The notes: generated by a model not told the origin, from the letters alone. Positions 8,210 to 16,499 are shown, counted from the stretch's first letter. The stretch is 46,394 bases of DNA from an uncultured Clostridia bacterium (GCA_947631445.1 CANRLN010000010.1:1-46394); one strand, 5' to 3'. Program-made: numbers and translations.

Positions 8210-9294
8210 TTAATTTCACCACCTTTTAATGCTTTGTCAATCTTTACAATCTGTTCAAGAATTTCTTCGGGTGTAGGGATTGTTCCGCCGTTTCTGCCGT
8301 AAAAGCTTACGGGTATTTTACATTCGGTTGCAAGCCTTACGTCCTCAATCATCTGCCCTTTGTTCATCTCAACAGTAAGAATATGCTTTACATTCTTTTC
8401 TATAAGTTTTTTAAAATCTTTTTCGGGGAACGGCCACAAGGTTTTAGGACGGATTGTTCCGACCTTTATTCCCATTTCGTGAGCCATTTTAACCGCCGAC
8501 CTTACCACTCTCGCAGATGCTCCAAAAGAAGCAACAACTATATCTGTGTTATCATCAACATCTATAACTTCACATTGTTGTTCGTTTTCAATTATTTTTT
8601 CATATCTCTTGTATCTTGCGTCAACCGAACGTTCCAGCACATCAGGCTGTAAAAACAGCGAATTGATAATATTATGTTCACGCTTGTTGTTATGACCCGT
8701 TGTTGCCCAGTCAAATTCTTTGGGAGTATAATTATACTCGGGAAATGCAACAGGTTCCATCATCTGCCCAAGCAGTCCGTCCATTAAAATCATAACAGGA
8801 ATACGATATTTTTCAGCTTTATCAAACGCAAAAAATACTGTATCTACAATCTCTTGAATTGAGTTTGGAGCATACACAAGCATCTGGAAATCTCCGTGAC
8901 CAAGTGCCTTTGTTGCCTGCCAATAATCCGACTGGGACGGTTGAATACCGCCAAGCCCCGGACCTGCTCTTTGAACATTTACAATAACACAAGGAACGTC
9001 CGAGGCGGCAATATAAGACACTGCCTCGCTCATAAGTGAAATTCCCGGTGATGACGATGAGGTCATAATTCTTGTGCCGGTACAACCAGCACCCAAAACC
9101 ATATTTATAGCGGCAATTTCACTCTCTGATTGCAAAAACACACCACCCCTTTTGGGCATATTTTTTGCAAGATATGCAGAAATTTCCGTTTGTGGGGTTA
9201 TAGGATAACCAAAAAAACATTTACAGCCTGCACGCATTGCAGCCTCTGCTAATGCCTCGTTTCCTTTCATAAGACACTTTTCCAAAATAGACAA
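8206..9294 (-). CDS. vorB: 2-oxoacid ferredoxin oxidoreductase alpha subunit (VorB-like)
   Basis: 362 residues. The N-terminus MKGNEALAEAAMRAGCKCFFGYPITPQTEI, the GISLMSEAVSYIAASDVPCVIVNVQRAGPGLGGIQPSQSDYWQA block and DGLLGQMMEP closely follow VorB of 2-oxoisovalerate oxidoreductases. This subunit holds the transketolase pyrimidine-binding and C-terminal domains and forms the active site with the TPP subunit. In gut anaerobes these enzymes make or use branched-chain acyl-CoA with ferredoxin. The ribosome site is AAAGGAG. The gene is third in the operon, ~55 bases after the ferredoxin gene. Subfamily is fairly secure; a 2-oxoglutarate enzyme is the alternative. Confidence 0.92.
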   Translation of the reverse strand: MSILEKCLMKGNEALAEAAMRAGCKCFFGYPITPQTEISAYLAKNMPKRGGVFLQSESEIAAINMVLGAGCTGTRIMTSSSSPGISLMSEAVSYIAASDVPCVIVNVQRAGPGLGGIQPSQSDYWQATKALGHGDFQMLVYAPNSIQEIVDTVFFAFDKAEKYRIPVMILMDGLLGQMMEPVAFPEYNYTPKEFDWATTGHNNKREHNIINSLFLQPDVLERSVDARYKRYEKIIENEQQCEVIDVDDNTDIVVASFGASARVVRSAVKMAHEMGIKVGTIRPKTLWPFPEKDFKKLIEKNVKHILTVEMNKGQMIEDVRLATECKIPVSFYGRNGGTIPTPEEILEQIVKIDKALKGGEIK

Positions 9295-9348
9295 CTCCTT
9301 TCAAGGATTCAACAATTTTCTTTTTAAATCAGCTAAGAAAACAAGTTA

Positions 9349-9579
9349 TTATTTTCTAATAGTTATAGCACAATCGGGACACATAATTGCACATCTTGTA
9401 CAGCTTATGCACTGGTTTTGGTCAATGCACTTTGCGTAAAAATAGCCCTTGTCGTTACGCTCCTGCTTTTCTATTTCTACTATTTTTTTAGGACAAGCAA
9501 AGGTGCAAAGACCGCACCCCTTGCATCGCTGAGTATCCACAATCATTTTCATATTTTCCTGACAAATTTCATTGCTCAT
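9349..9579 (-). CDS. 2x[4Fe-4S] ferredoxin, delta subunit of the oxidoreductase
   Basis: 76 residues from the ATG at 9579; a TTG six bases earlier is in frame but is less well spaced from the GAGTGA site. It has two classic cluster motifs, CKGCGLCTFACP and CISCTRCAIMCP, each ending in Cys-Pro, so it should carry two low-potential [4Fe-4S] clusters that move electrons from the TPP/alpha core to free ferredoxin. It sits between the P-loop ATPase gene and vorB on the same strand with short gaps. The separate-gene arrangement (delta, alpha, beta, gamma) is typical of VOR/KOR operons. Confidence 0.95.
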   Translation of the reverse strand: MSNEICQENMKMIVDTQRCKGCGLCTFACPKKIVEIEKQERNDKGYFYAKCIDQNQCISCTRCAIMCPDCAITIRK

Positions 9580-9630
9580 ATACAATCACTCTTTTCTTTA
9601 TATCTACATCACCCAAACATCGGGGAAATT

Positions 9631-10314
9631 TTATTCCCACACGGCTTTAACCAGTCTTTTCACATATATAACATTATCGCCAAAAATTTCTTTTTCAATC
9701 CATTCGGGAACGACAGTATATTTTATTGGAAGCTTACAAAGTCTTGCGGTTTCGTTTGCATATTCAAAAGAATTTTTAATATCTTCCGCAACAGTCTGCA
9801 AACCAAGATTGGAATTGTTGACAACCGCCGTTGCTTTAAGCCTTGCACAAGCTTCTATTTCCCTCAAACATTCGGCGGTTTCGGCTGGGGTAATCATTCT
9901 GTATTTGTTAAACACATAAATAATTTCTATATCCTCTTTATATTTTTCAAAAATATTTTTATATCGCCCCAGTGCCGCCGCTCCGCTGTCATCGCCACCG
10001 ACATCTATAATCAAATAGCCGTCCTGCGATGCAATGGCTTCAAGGTCAAAGGTAATGGCGGGAATGTCAAGATTGCTCACCGCATAAATTGACGAAACAA
10101 GTTCTATACCCTCTTTTTCAAACATACTGTTAAAATCCGCCGTTCTAAAATAAGGATTTACTATGTCGAGGTCGGCAATTCTGACCTTTTTTCCTGCCTT
10201 TGCAAGCATAAGGCTTAAATTTACGGCAAGATTGGTTTTACCGCAGCCGTAATGCCCAAGAATTATATTTATTCTTTTTATATTTTCCAAATTAAATCTA
10301 TTATTATCTTTCAT
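9631..10314 (-). CDS. MinD/ParA-like P-loop ATPase, first gene of the oxidoreductase operon
   Basis: The 227-residue protein has an N-terminal Walker A (GHYGCGKTNLA, 20-30) with a SIMIBI-type fold signature: LMLAKAGKKVRIADLDIVNPYFRT follows it, then a Walker B-like strand (YLIIDVGGDDSGAAALGRY) and a VFNKYR-type guanine/adenine-side loop. Related ATPases act in partitioning or in iron-sulfur and cofactor insertion (Mrp/CooC type). Position at the head of a four-subunit iron-sulfur enzyme operon suggests a maturation or assembly role, which is inference. Compared with MinD it lacks an obvious C-terminal membrane-binding amphipathic helix. Confidence 0.82.
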   Translation of the reverse strand: MKDNNRFNLENIKRINIILGHYGCGKTNLAVNLSLMLAKAGKKVRIADLDIVNPYFRTADFNSMFEKEGIELVSSIYAVSNLDIPAITFDLEAIASQDGYLIIDVGGDDSGAAALGRYKNIFEKYKEDIEIIYVFNKYRMITPAETAECLREIEACARLKATAVVNNSNLGLQTVAEDIKNSFEYANETARLCKLPIKYTVVPEWIEKEIFGDNVIYVKRLVKAVWE

Positions 10315-10337
10315 AATTTACATACTTTCTGAATTTT

Positions 10338-10353
10338 TTTGACACCTGTCAAA
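10338..10353. promoter_or_regulatory. 16-bp perfect palindrome, probable operator of the oxidoreductase operon
   Basis: TTTGACACCTGTCAAA reads the same on both strands. It lies about 10-25 bases downstream of the predicted transcription start and ~24 bases upstream of the ATPase start codon, a standard position for a dimeric repressor. The cognate regulator is not in the window. Confidence 0.6.
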
Positions 10354-10366
10354 TTTTCTAATATTT

Positions 10367-10395
10367 ATTATACCACATTTGAATATAAAATGCAA
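10367..10395 (-). promoter_or_regulatory. Promoter of the VOR-type oxidoreductase operon
   Basis: On the minus strand TTGCAT (10390-10395), a 17-base spacer and TATAAT (10367-10372), reading into the ATPase gene. Confidence 0.75.
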
Positions 10396-10646
10396 GTGTT
10401 TTTGTAAAAAAATTAAATTTTTTTAATTTGATTTATTTATCTGGTCGAATTGCAATATTTTTACACACTTTTTCAGATATAATGGCTCAAAAACAGCCTT
10501 GTTTATGGTGACTTAAGAATTTTTTTTAATATACTATCGTTTTAGGCTTGTTTTACTTTTTTTGCCTGATATTATTAACACAGGTAATGTTATTGTGCAT
10601 GGTGTACAATTTTACAAAAAAAATGCTATAAATATTTTCCAATCTA

Positions 10647-10675
10647 TTGACATATGCTAATATTGATGTTATAAT
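10647..10675 (+). promoter_or_regulatory. Consensus sigma-A promoter of the YiiX-like gene
   Basis: TTGACA (10647-10652) and TATAAT (10670-10675) with a 17-base spacer. The ~110-base leader to the ATG at 10796 holds no obvious riboswitch fold. The remaining bases from 10396 to 10646 are AT-rich and I see no gene in them. Confidence 0.85.
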
Positions 10676-10795
10676 AAAGTTACTGAACAGTCTTGTTCAT
10701 TATTATTCAATCTGCACTAAATTTGTATATACATTTTCTTACAATCTCCTACAATACAAATACAGAACAGGTCTGAAATTTAGGAGAATGATATT

Positions 10796-11530
10796 ATGAA
10801 ATTAGAAACAAAAGAATCCGAATGTTACAACATAACCGAATATGACAACGAATACGCAAATGATAACTTTATATACCGTCTTAAACGAGCCAAAAATCTG
10901 CTTTGTTCCAAAAACAACCTGAAAGAAATACTACATGAAATCTCAAGGCACAACTCTTTTTCCTACATAAATTTTCACAGTATTGAAAATAACTTTTTTA
11001 AAACTGCCGAAAAATCCCTTGACAACGGCTATATATATCTTATACTTTCCAAAAGCAAAAGCACCACCAGCGAAATAATAGGACTTTTTACCAACAAGAC
11101 CTATAACCATATTTCAATTGCTTTTGAAAGCAATCTTGACACGATTATAAGCTATAATGGCGGAGAAAAAGTACTTCCTCCGGGACTTCACAGCGAACAC
11201 CCAGGTCAGCTTATGAAAAAGAACGGTGCATCTGTTTTGGTTTATCGTCTTAACGCCACCTATATTCAGAAAAAAATAATATTGGACAGAATAAAATCCA
11301 TCAACAACGAAGGAAGTTCCTATAATATTTTAGGATTTCTTATGGGCGGAATTTCGCTTCAACCGAACATTATGGTATGCTCTCAGTTTGTTTACTCAAT
11401 GCTTATGTGTGCGGGGCTTGAGTATTTTCAAAAACCTTTTTTAAAACATATCAAGCCAACCGATTTTATTGAAAAGGACTATCACCGAAAATTGCAATTT
11501 ATAACCAAACTTGAAAAAACCAGCGATTAA
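10796..11530 (+). CDS. YiiX-like permuted papain-fold (NlpC/P60-like) protein
   Basis: A 244-residue cytoplasmic protein without signal peptide. Its second half shows the circularly permuted papain pattern: NHISIAF (candidate catalytic His, ~residue 108), a middle region with GSSYNILGFLMGG, then MVCSQFVYSMLMCAGL with a candidate catalytic Cys (~199). Members such as YiiX/YaeF act on amide or ester bonds in lipids or peptides; substrates of bacterial ones are mostly unknown. The first ~75 residues are charged and unrecognised. It starts behind TAGGAGA, has a perfect private promoter and no operon partner. Family assignment rests on the His and Cys motifs and spacing. Confidence 0.75.
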   Translation: MKLETKESECYNITEYDNEYANDNFIYRLKRAKNLLCSKNNLKEILHEISRHNSFSYINFHSIENNFFKTAEKSLDNGYIYLILSKSKSTTSEIIGLFTNKTYNHISIAFESNLDTIISYNGGEKVLPPGLHSEHPGQLMKKNGASVLVYRLNATYIQKKIILDRIKSINNEGSSYNILGFLMGGISLQPNIMVCSQFVYSMLMCAGLEYFQKPFLKHIKPTDFIEKDYHRKLQFITKLEKTSD

Positions 11531-11549
11531 AAATATATTTTTATTAATT

Positions 11550-11577
11550 GTTTCCCCCTGCTGTTGGCGGAGGAAAC
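11550..11577. repeat. Dispersed palindrome, copy 1
   Basis: GTTTCCCCCTGC/GGCGGAGGAAAC-type imperfect hairpin shortly after the YiiX-like gene. It belongs to the window-wide palindrome family. Confidence 0.75.
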
Positions 11578-11650
11578 GAAGATTTAGGAAAATCCATTTT
11601 CAAAATTCTTTTGTTTAACAAGCACCCAGCTAAAATTACAAAAAAGTTCT

Positions 11651-11681
11651 GGTATTTTCCCGCCGTAGGCGGGGAAATACC
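11651..11681. repeat. Dispersed palindrome, copy 2
   Basis: Near-perfect hairpin with arms GGTATTTTCCCGCC and GGCGGGGAAATACC around GTA. The rest of the 11531-11869 gap is AT-rich and holds no other gene I can support. Confidence 0.85.
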
Positions 11682-11869
11682 TAAATAAAAAATTTATTTT
11701 TTATAAAAATTGATTTTCGTGAATATTTTTAGCATAGGCTTTTTTACAAGTCCATGTTTTAGGGCAGGTTGCACTGCAAAAATATTTTTTAAGATTATAC
11801 TTCTTTATTAACATTTGTTGCTACTTTTGCATATTATAACATCAAATGACAATAAGGAGGTTATTTTTT

Positions 11870-12094
11870 ATGGCTGTAGAAAAAAGCGAAAAGGACAGTA
11901 TTTTAAACTGCCCTTTGCCCAAGTCGGTTTTTCCCGCAAATATGCCACTTGCAATGGCATATATTCCATTTCAATCATGGGAAAAACCTTATGATACTGC
12001 CGTTGCACTCAACCGTGGTACAATTTTCCCGAGCCTTGACAAACCGTTTATAGGTGAAAAATATTGTCTGGACGAGGGAGGCGATTCTAAATGA
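11870..12094 (+). CDS. cotJA: Spore coat-associated protein CotJA
   Basis: 74 residues from the ATG at 11870, placed seven bases after AAGGAGG. An earlier in-frame ATG at 11846 would put the ribosome site inside the gene. The PLAMAYIPFQSWEKPYDTAVALNRGTIFPSLDKPF core matches CotJA, a small protein made in the mother cell and built into the spore coat with CotJC. It is the first gene of cotJA-cotJB-cotJC and overlaps cotJB by four bases. The upstream CATATTAT at 11830 could be a sigma-E -10 element, but I cannot see a good -35, so control by sigma-E is known from the family rather than shown here. Confidence 0.93.
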   Translation: MAVEKSEKDSILNCPLPKSVFPANMPLAMAYIPFQSWEKPYDTAVALNRGTIFPSLDKPFIGEKYCLDEGGDSK

Positions 12095-12357
12095 CCGAAA
12101 GAGAAAAGCTGATGAGCAAGGTTCAGCGTTATGGCTTTGCGGTGGTAGAGGCAAATCTGTATCTTGATTCCCACCCAACCTGCCCACATGGTCTTGAATA
12201 TTATACTAAAAACAAGGCACTTTATGATGAAGCAGTTGCCGAATATGAAAGTAAATTTGCTCCGATTAACCTTCCCTCCGACCCAAAAAGTCTTTGGAAA
12301 TGGTCAACGACACCTTTTCCGTGGGAATATGACCCTAACCTAAAGGAGGACGAATAA
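12091..12357 (+). CDS. cotJB: Spore coat protein CotJB
   Basis: 88 residues; ATG overlaps the cotJA stop. Conserved CotJB features are the N-terminal helix (LMSKVQRYGFAVVEANLYLDSHP) and the block CPHGLEYYTKNKALYDEAVAEYESKFAP, with a Trp-rich end (KWSTTPFPWEYDP). It works with CotJA and CotJC in the spore coat and its exact role is not known. Its stop directly abuts the cotJC start with no gap, and GGAGG for cotJC lies in its last codons. Confidence 0.94.
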   Translation: MTEREKLMSKVQRYGFAVVEANLYLDSHPTCPHGLEYYTKNKALYDEAVAEYESKFAPINLPSDPKSLWKWSTTPFPWEYDPNLKEDE

Positions 12358-12975
12358 ATGTGGTATTATACTAAGAAACTTGAATATCCAATCAAGATAA
12401 AAAATACTAATCCCACTCTTGCAAGTCTTATCTTGTCACAGCTTGGAGGTCCGGACGGCGAAACGGGTGCGGCAATGAGATATTTAAGCCAGCGTTACAC
12501 CGCTCCTTGTCATGAAGTTCAGGCAATTCTTAACGATGTCGGCACAGAAGAATTATCTCATATGGAGATGATTTCCACTATAATTTATCAGCTTACAAGA
12601 AATTTAACACCACAGCAAATTATGGATAGTGGCTTTGCCCCCTACTATATGGAACATACAACAGGAATTTACACAGCTTCGGCAAACGGAAATTCTTTCA
12701 CAGCCGATTTTTTCCAGTCCACAGGCGACCCAATAGCCGATATGCACGAGGATTTAGCAGCCGAGCAAAAAGCAAGGCTTACCTATGACAATATTCTTCG
12801 CCTTACCGACGACCCCGATGTTAGAGATGCAATAAAATTTTTAAGAGAGCGTGAAATTGTGCATTATCAACGTTTCGGCGAAGGCTTAAGGCTTATACAG
12901 GATAGCCTTGATAGCAAAAATTTCTATGCTTACAATCCGTCCTTTGACAAATGCAAACCCGCAAAGAAATTTTAA
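12358..12975 (+). CDS. cotJC: CotJC, manganese catalase-like spore coat protein
   Basis: 205 residues of the di-manganese catalase family, a ferritin-like four-helix protein. Likely metal ligands are visible: Glu35 in DGETGAAMRYL, Glu65 and His68 in EELSHMEM, a later Glu in HEDLAAEQKARL and His in EREIVHYQRFGE. It probably degrades hydrogen peroxide at the spore surface. It is shorter than stand-alone manganese catalases, as usual for CotJC. Third gene of the operon, followed by a strong hairpin terminator. Confidence 0.95.
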   Translation: MWYYTKKLEYPIKIKNTNPTLASLILSQLGGPDGETGAAMRYLSQRYTAPCHEVQAILNDVGTEELSHMEMISTIIYQLTRNLTPQQIMDSGFAPYYMEHTTGIYTASANGNSFTADFFQSTGDPIADMHEDLAAEQKARLTYDNILRLTDDPDVRDAIKFLREREIVHYQRFGEGLRLIQDSLDSKNFYAYNPSFDKCKPAKKF

Positions 12976-12995
12976 AAATATATATTTTTTTATTT

Positions 12996-13035
12996 TTGTA
13001 TTTTCCCGCCCAAAGCGGGAAAATACAATTTTTTT
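12996..13035 (+). terminator. Palindrome copy 3, terminator of the cotJ operon
   Basis: A perfect 14-bp stem (arm TTGTATTTTCCCGC, loop CCAAA) followed by seven T. This shows a member of the dispersed palindrome family acting as an intrinsic terminator. Confidence 0.9.
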
Positions 13036-13037
13036 GC

Positions 13038-13066
13038 TTGACAAAATTTATTTTTTATGGTATAAT
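13038..13066 (+). promoter_or_regulatory. Consensus promoter of the toxin-antitoxin pair
   Basis: TTGACA (13038-13043), 17 bases, TATAAT (13061-13066). It starts just behind the cotJ terminator. Confidence 0.88.
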
Positions 13067-13107
13067 AATAAAAAGTTATAGGTTAAGGTGTAGAAAGGGG
13101 AATTTTT

Positions 13108-13356
13108 ATGATTAATACTAATGAAACAAATTTTTTTGCTAATTTCTACAATGTTTTAAAACAAACTGTTATGTTTAATGAACCTGTAAATATAAGTACC
13201 AAAGATGGAAATGTTGTATTGATAAGCGAAAGTGATTACAACAGTATGTTGGAAACATTATATTTATCCTCTAAACCAAATTTAGAAGAAAAAATAATTC
13301 AAGGAAAAAATACTCCGCTTGAAGAATGTATCAGCGAAGATGAGGTTGAATGGTAG
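13108..13356 (+). CDS. YefM/Phd-type antitoxin
   Basis: 82 residues. The N-terminal half (NFYNVLKQTVMFNEPVNISTKDGNVVLISESDYNSMLETLYL) has the Phd/YefM pattern: a strand pairing around VNISTKDGNVVLISESDY, followed by a helix and an acidic C-terminal tail (PLEECISEDEVEW) of the kind that wraps the toxin. It should neutralise the downstream YoeB-type toxin and repress its own promoter. Start ATG behind AAAGGGG. The toxin gene follows after three bases. Very AT-rich like other mobile toxin-antitoxin loci. Confidence 0.88.
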   Translation: MINTNETNFFANFYNVLKQTVMFNEPVNISTKDGNVVLISESDYNSMLETLYLSSKPNLEEKIIQGKNTPLEECISEDEVEW

Positions 13357-13359
13357 TAT

Positions 13360-13623
13360 ATGTATAAAATATTCTATACAAAAACGGCTGTTAAGGATAT
13401 TCCAAAATTAAAATCTGCACACCTTGACAAAACTGCAAAAGCTCTGATTGAAATAATAAAAGAAAATCCTTATCAAAACCCACCTACTTACGAAAAACTT
13501 GTTGGCAATATGAGTGGACTGTATTCAAGAAGAATTAATATTCAACATAGGTTGGTATATCAAGTTTTTGAAGAAGAGAAATCAATTAAAATTATTAGTA
13601 TTTGGTCGCATTATGAAAGATAA
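13360..13623 (+). CDS. YoeB/Txe-type mRNA-cleaving toxin
   Basis: 87 residues, the usual YoeB length. Family signatures are the start (MYKIFYTKTAVKDIPKLKSAHL), the central NPYQNPPTYEKLVGNMSGLYSRRINIQHRLVYQV and the C-terminal SIWSHYE, whose His-Tyr pair forms the catalytic end of YoeB. Such toxins cut mRNA at the ribosome A site during stress. It lies three bases behind its antitoxin and is followed by a terminator. Both genes look intact, so the module is probably functional. Confidence 0.92.
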   Translation: MYKIFYTKTAVKDIPKLKSAHLDKTAKALIEIIKENPYQNPPTYEKLVGNMSGLYSRRINIQHRLVYQVFEEEKSIKIISIWSHYER

Positions 13624-13624
13624 C

Positions 13625-13654
13625 AAAAAGCCTCCACTTGGTGGGGGCTTTTTT
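13625..13654. terminator. Terminator of the toxin gene (also usable from glgP side)
   Basis: AAAGCCTCCAC pairs with GTGGGGGCTTT around a three-base loop, 11 bp, with six T behind it on the plus strand and five on the minus strand. Confidence 0.88.
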
Positions 13655-13737
13655 ATACTGTTAAATCTATATTATCCACTTAAAAAGTGGAGGACTTTTT
13701 TATTCAATAAATTTTATGCAATAAAATTGCAAATTAA

Positions 13738-16152
13738 TTAAAGATACCAAATATCTCTTGCATAATCTCTTACCGAACGGTCAGCGGAGAAAATACCTGC
13801 TCCGGCAATGTTTGCAAGCGACATTTTGTTCCATGTTGTTGGGTCAAGATAAAGTTCAGATGCTTTCTTTTGTGCTGCCTGATAAGCATCAAAATCAGCA
13901 AGTGCCATATATGGGTCTTTAACCTTAAGAGCATTTACAATATCGGGGAAAGCATTTCCGTTGATACCGCTACCGATAGCATCAATTGCATTCTTTACAA
14001 TCTCATTAGAATAGTAAATATCTTCAGGTCTGTAAGATGGCTTACGGCTGTTTACCTCGTCAACATTCATACCAAAGATAAGAATATTATCATCGCCAAC
14101 AGCATCACGAATTTCAACGTTTGCACCGTCAAGAGTTCCAAGTGTGATTGCACCATTAATCATAAGCTTCATGTTACCTGTACCGCTTGCCTCTGTTCCT
14201 GCAAGTGAAATTTGTTCGGAAATTTCGGCAGCAGGCATAAGAATTTCAGAAAGCGAAACGCAATAATCCTCAAGGAAGATAACATTAAGCTTTTCGTTAA
14301 GCTTTTTGTCTTTCTTAAGTTCTTGAGAAATATTCCAAATAAGCTTGATAATCTGCTTTGCCATATAATATCCGGGAGCAGCCTTTGCCGCAAAGATATA
14401 GGTCTTTGGAACAAAAGGAGCATCAGGATTAGCCTTAAGGTAGTTATATTCAGCAATAATGTTAAGTGCGTTAAGCTGCTGACGTTTATATTCATGCAAT
14501 CTCTTAACCTGAACATCAAATATAGAATCTGTATTAAGCTTAACGCCATATTTGTTGTTTACATACTTTGCAAATCTTTCCTTGTTTGTTTTCTTAATCT
14601 TTGCAAGCTGTTCAAGAACTGCCTTGTCGTCCTTAAATTCGTTGAATTTTGAAAGCTTTGATGCGTCCTTAAGGAAACCGTCACCGATTTTATCTGTAAG
14701 GAGCTGTGTAAGACCCTCATTAGACTGGTAAAGCCATCTTCTATAAGCAATACCATTGGTTACATTCTTAAACTTTTCGGGAGTGTAGGCATATTCATCT
14801 GCAAAGGTTTCTTTCTTGATAATATCCGAATGGATTTTAGCAACACCATTGACGCTATGGCAGGTGTGAACACAAAGGGTAGCCATTTTAACCATGTTGT
14901 TTTCAATAATAGACATTCTTGTGCATTTGTCCGAATCGTGGTAGGTTTCCCAAAGTTTAGCACAGTAACGGTTGTTGATTTCAACAATAATATTGAAAAT
15001 TCTTGGAGTAACACTCTTAAGCAAATTGCAATCCCATTTTTCAAGTGCTTCCGGCATAACAGTGTGGTTTGTGTAAGCAAAAGTTTTTGTTACAATATCC
15101 CAAGCCTTATCCCAATCATAACCGCAATCATCAAGCATAATTCTCATAAGTTCGGGAATTGCAAGGGTTGGGTGGGTGTCGTTGATATGAATTGCAACCT
15201 TTTCATAAAGATTGTCAAGTGTGCCATAAAGGTGCATATGCTGATTTACAATATCACCAATAGATGCAGCACAAAGGAAATATTGTTGTCTTAAACGAAG
15301 GCTCTTGCCCTCAGCATGATTATCATTAGGATAAAGAACTTTGGTTATCGACTGTGACATAACATTCTGACCCAAAGCCTTTGCATAGTTGCCCTCATTA
15401 AACATTGTCATATCAAAAGAGGGAGCTTCAGCCTTCCAAAGTCTAAGCTTGGAAACAGCCTGTGAGCCATAGCCGGAAACATACAAATCATAAGGAACAG
15501 CCCTAACGGTTGTATAGTTTTGGTGGGTTACGCAATGATACTGATTATCCCAATATTCTTTTAAATCTCCGTCAAAATGAACATCAACCGAAGATGTTGG
15601 AACGGGAACAAGCCAGCAATTTCCGCCGGGAAGCCAGTTGTCGGGAAGTTCTGTCTGCCAACCTTCTTCAAGCTTCTGCTTAAAAATTCCGTATTCATAG
15701 CAGATAGAATAACCGGTGCCATGATAGCCGGTAGCTGCAAGACCATCAAGATAGCAGGCAGCAAGACGACCAAGACCGCCGTTTCCAAGACCTGCATCGG
15801 GTTCTTGTTCATAGATACCATTAATATTAATACCGAAATCTTTCAAAACGGCGGTTGCCTCTTTATTGATTTCAAGGTTATAAAGACTTGTTTTAAGGGA
15901 ACGTCCCATAAGAAATTCCATTGAAAGGTAATAAACTTTTTTGTTTCCCTCGGAGTTGGTTTTAACGGTGAAATGACGACGTTTTTGTTTTAAAAGTTTA
16001 ACAGTAATTTTGGTGAGTGCCTCATAAATTTCACGGTCATCTGCATCGCTGGGTGTTGTCTGAAAGTCGTCATGAAGAACCCTAACAAATTCTTTTTTCA
16101 ATTCTTCTTGAGAGATAATTTTTTCAGGTACTGATACGGTATTATTAGCCAT
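13738..16152 (-). CDS. glgP: Glycogen/starch/alpha-glucan phosphorylase
   Basis: 804 residues, full family length (GT35). It releases glucose 1-phosphate from glycogen ends using pyridoxal phosphate. The PLP lysine is Lys662 in EASGTGNMK, followed by the conserved GAITLGTLDGANVEI; other family blocks are YYLSMEFLMGRSL, GLGNGGLGRLAACYLD, AIHINDTHPTLAIPELMRI and VQVKRLHEYKRQQLN. Strong AGGAGG site. It forms a one-gene unit with its own consensus promoter; no other glycogen genes are next to it. Carbon storage breakdown is a reasonable role in a spore former. Confidence 0.97.
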   Translation of the reverse strand: MANNTVSVPEKIISQEELKKEFVRVLHDDFQTTPSDADDREIYEALTKITVKLLKQKRRHFTVKTNSEGNKKVYYLSMEFLMGRSLKTSLYNLEINKEATAVLKDFGININGIYEQEPDAGLGNGGLGRLAACYLDGLAATGYHGTGYSICYEYGIFKQKLEEGWQTELPDNWLPGGNCWLVPVPTSSVDVHFDGDLKEYWDNQYHCVTHQNYTTVRAVPYDLYVSGYGSQAVSKLRLWKAEAPSFDMTMFNEGNYAKALGQNVMSQSITKVLYPNDNHAEGKSLRLRQQYFLCAASIGDIVNQHMHLYGTLDNLYEKVAIHINDTHPTLAIPELMRIMLDDCGYDWDKAWDIVTKTFAYTNHTVMPEALEKWDCNLLKSVTPRIFNIIVEINNRYCAKLWETYHDSDKCTRMSIIENNMVKMATLCVHTCHSVNGVAKIHSDIIKKETFADEYAYTPEKFKNVTNGIAYRRWLYQSNEGLTQLLTDKIGDGFLKDASKLSKFNEFKDDKAVLEQLAKIKKTNKERFAKYVNNKYGVKLNTDSIFDVQVKRLHEYKRQQLNALNIIAEYNYLKANPDAPFVPKTYIFAAKAAPGYYMAKQIIKLIWNISQELKKDKKLNEKLNVIFLEDYCVSLSEILMPAAEISEQISLAGTEASGTGNMKLMINGAITLGTLDGANVEIRDAVGDDNILIFGMNVDEVNSRKPSYRPEDIYYSNEIVKNAIDAIGSGINGNAFPDIVNALKVKDPYMALADFDAYQAAQKKASELYLDPTTWNKMSLANIAGAGIFSADRSVRDYARDIWYL

Positions 16153-16246
16153 AAAAAGTCCTCCTACACACTTAGTCTAACGTTTTATTTATTTAGTTTA
16201 ACAGAGCGATTAAAAATTTTTTAAGCTCTTCTAAACTTCTAAGTAT

Positions 16247-16275
16247 ATTATAACCCTATTTTACAAAAATGTCAA
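16247..16275 (-). promoter_or_regulatory. Consensus sigma-A promoter of glgP
   Basis: On the minus strand TTGACA (16270-16275), 17 bases, TATAAT (16247-16252), ~95 bases upstream of the start codon. From 16276 to 16450 the sequence is AT-rich with nothing else I can support. Confidence 0.88.
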
Positions 16276-16451
16276 GTCCTTTTGAAATTTTTTATAGCAA
16301 TTATGTTCATAGTTTTAAAGCTTTGTTCATATTTTAATAATATTTTATATTGCATAATTATAATATTTGTGTATTTTTTGTACTGACATTTATATATTTT
16401 TCACAAAAATTATAAATATTAATAAATTACAAAAAAAGTCTTTAGTGATGT

Positions 16452-16498
16452 AAAAAAAGGGGTTTGGGAACAAAAGCTTCCCAAAACACCCTTCTTTT
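16452..16498 (-). terminator. Terminator of the cyclophilin gene
   Basis: On the minus strand AAGGGTGTTTTGGGAA pairs imperfectly with TTCCCAAACCCCTT and ends in seven T, just behind the stop at 16500. Confidence 0.88.
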
Positions 16499-16499
16499 A

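Noticed and set aside
11830-11837. CATATTAT as a sigma-E -10 element for cotJ
   Set aside because: No convincing -35 element at the right distance, so the call rests on family knowledge only.
13675-13691. TCCACTT/AAGTGGA hairpin as glgP terminator
   Set aside because: On the minus strand no T run follows; on the plus strand the T run is four bases away. It may back up the toxin terminator but is not clear enough to list.
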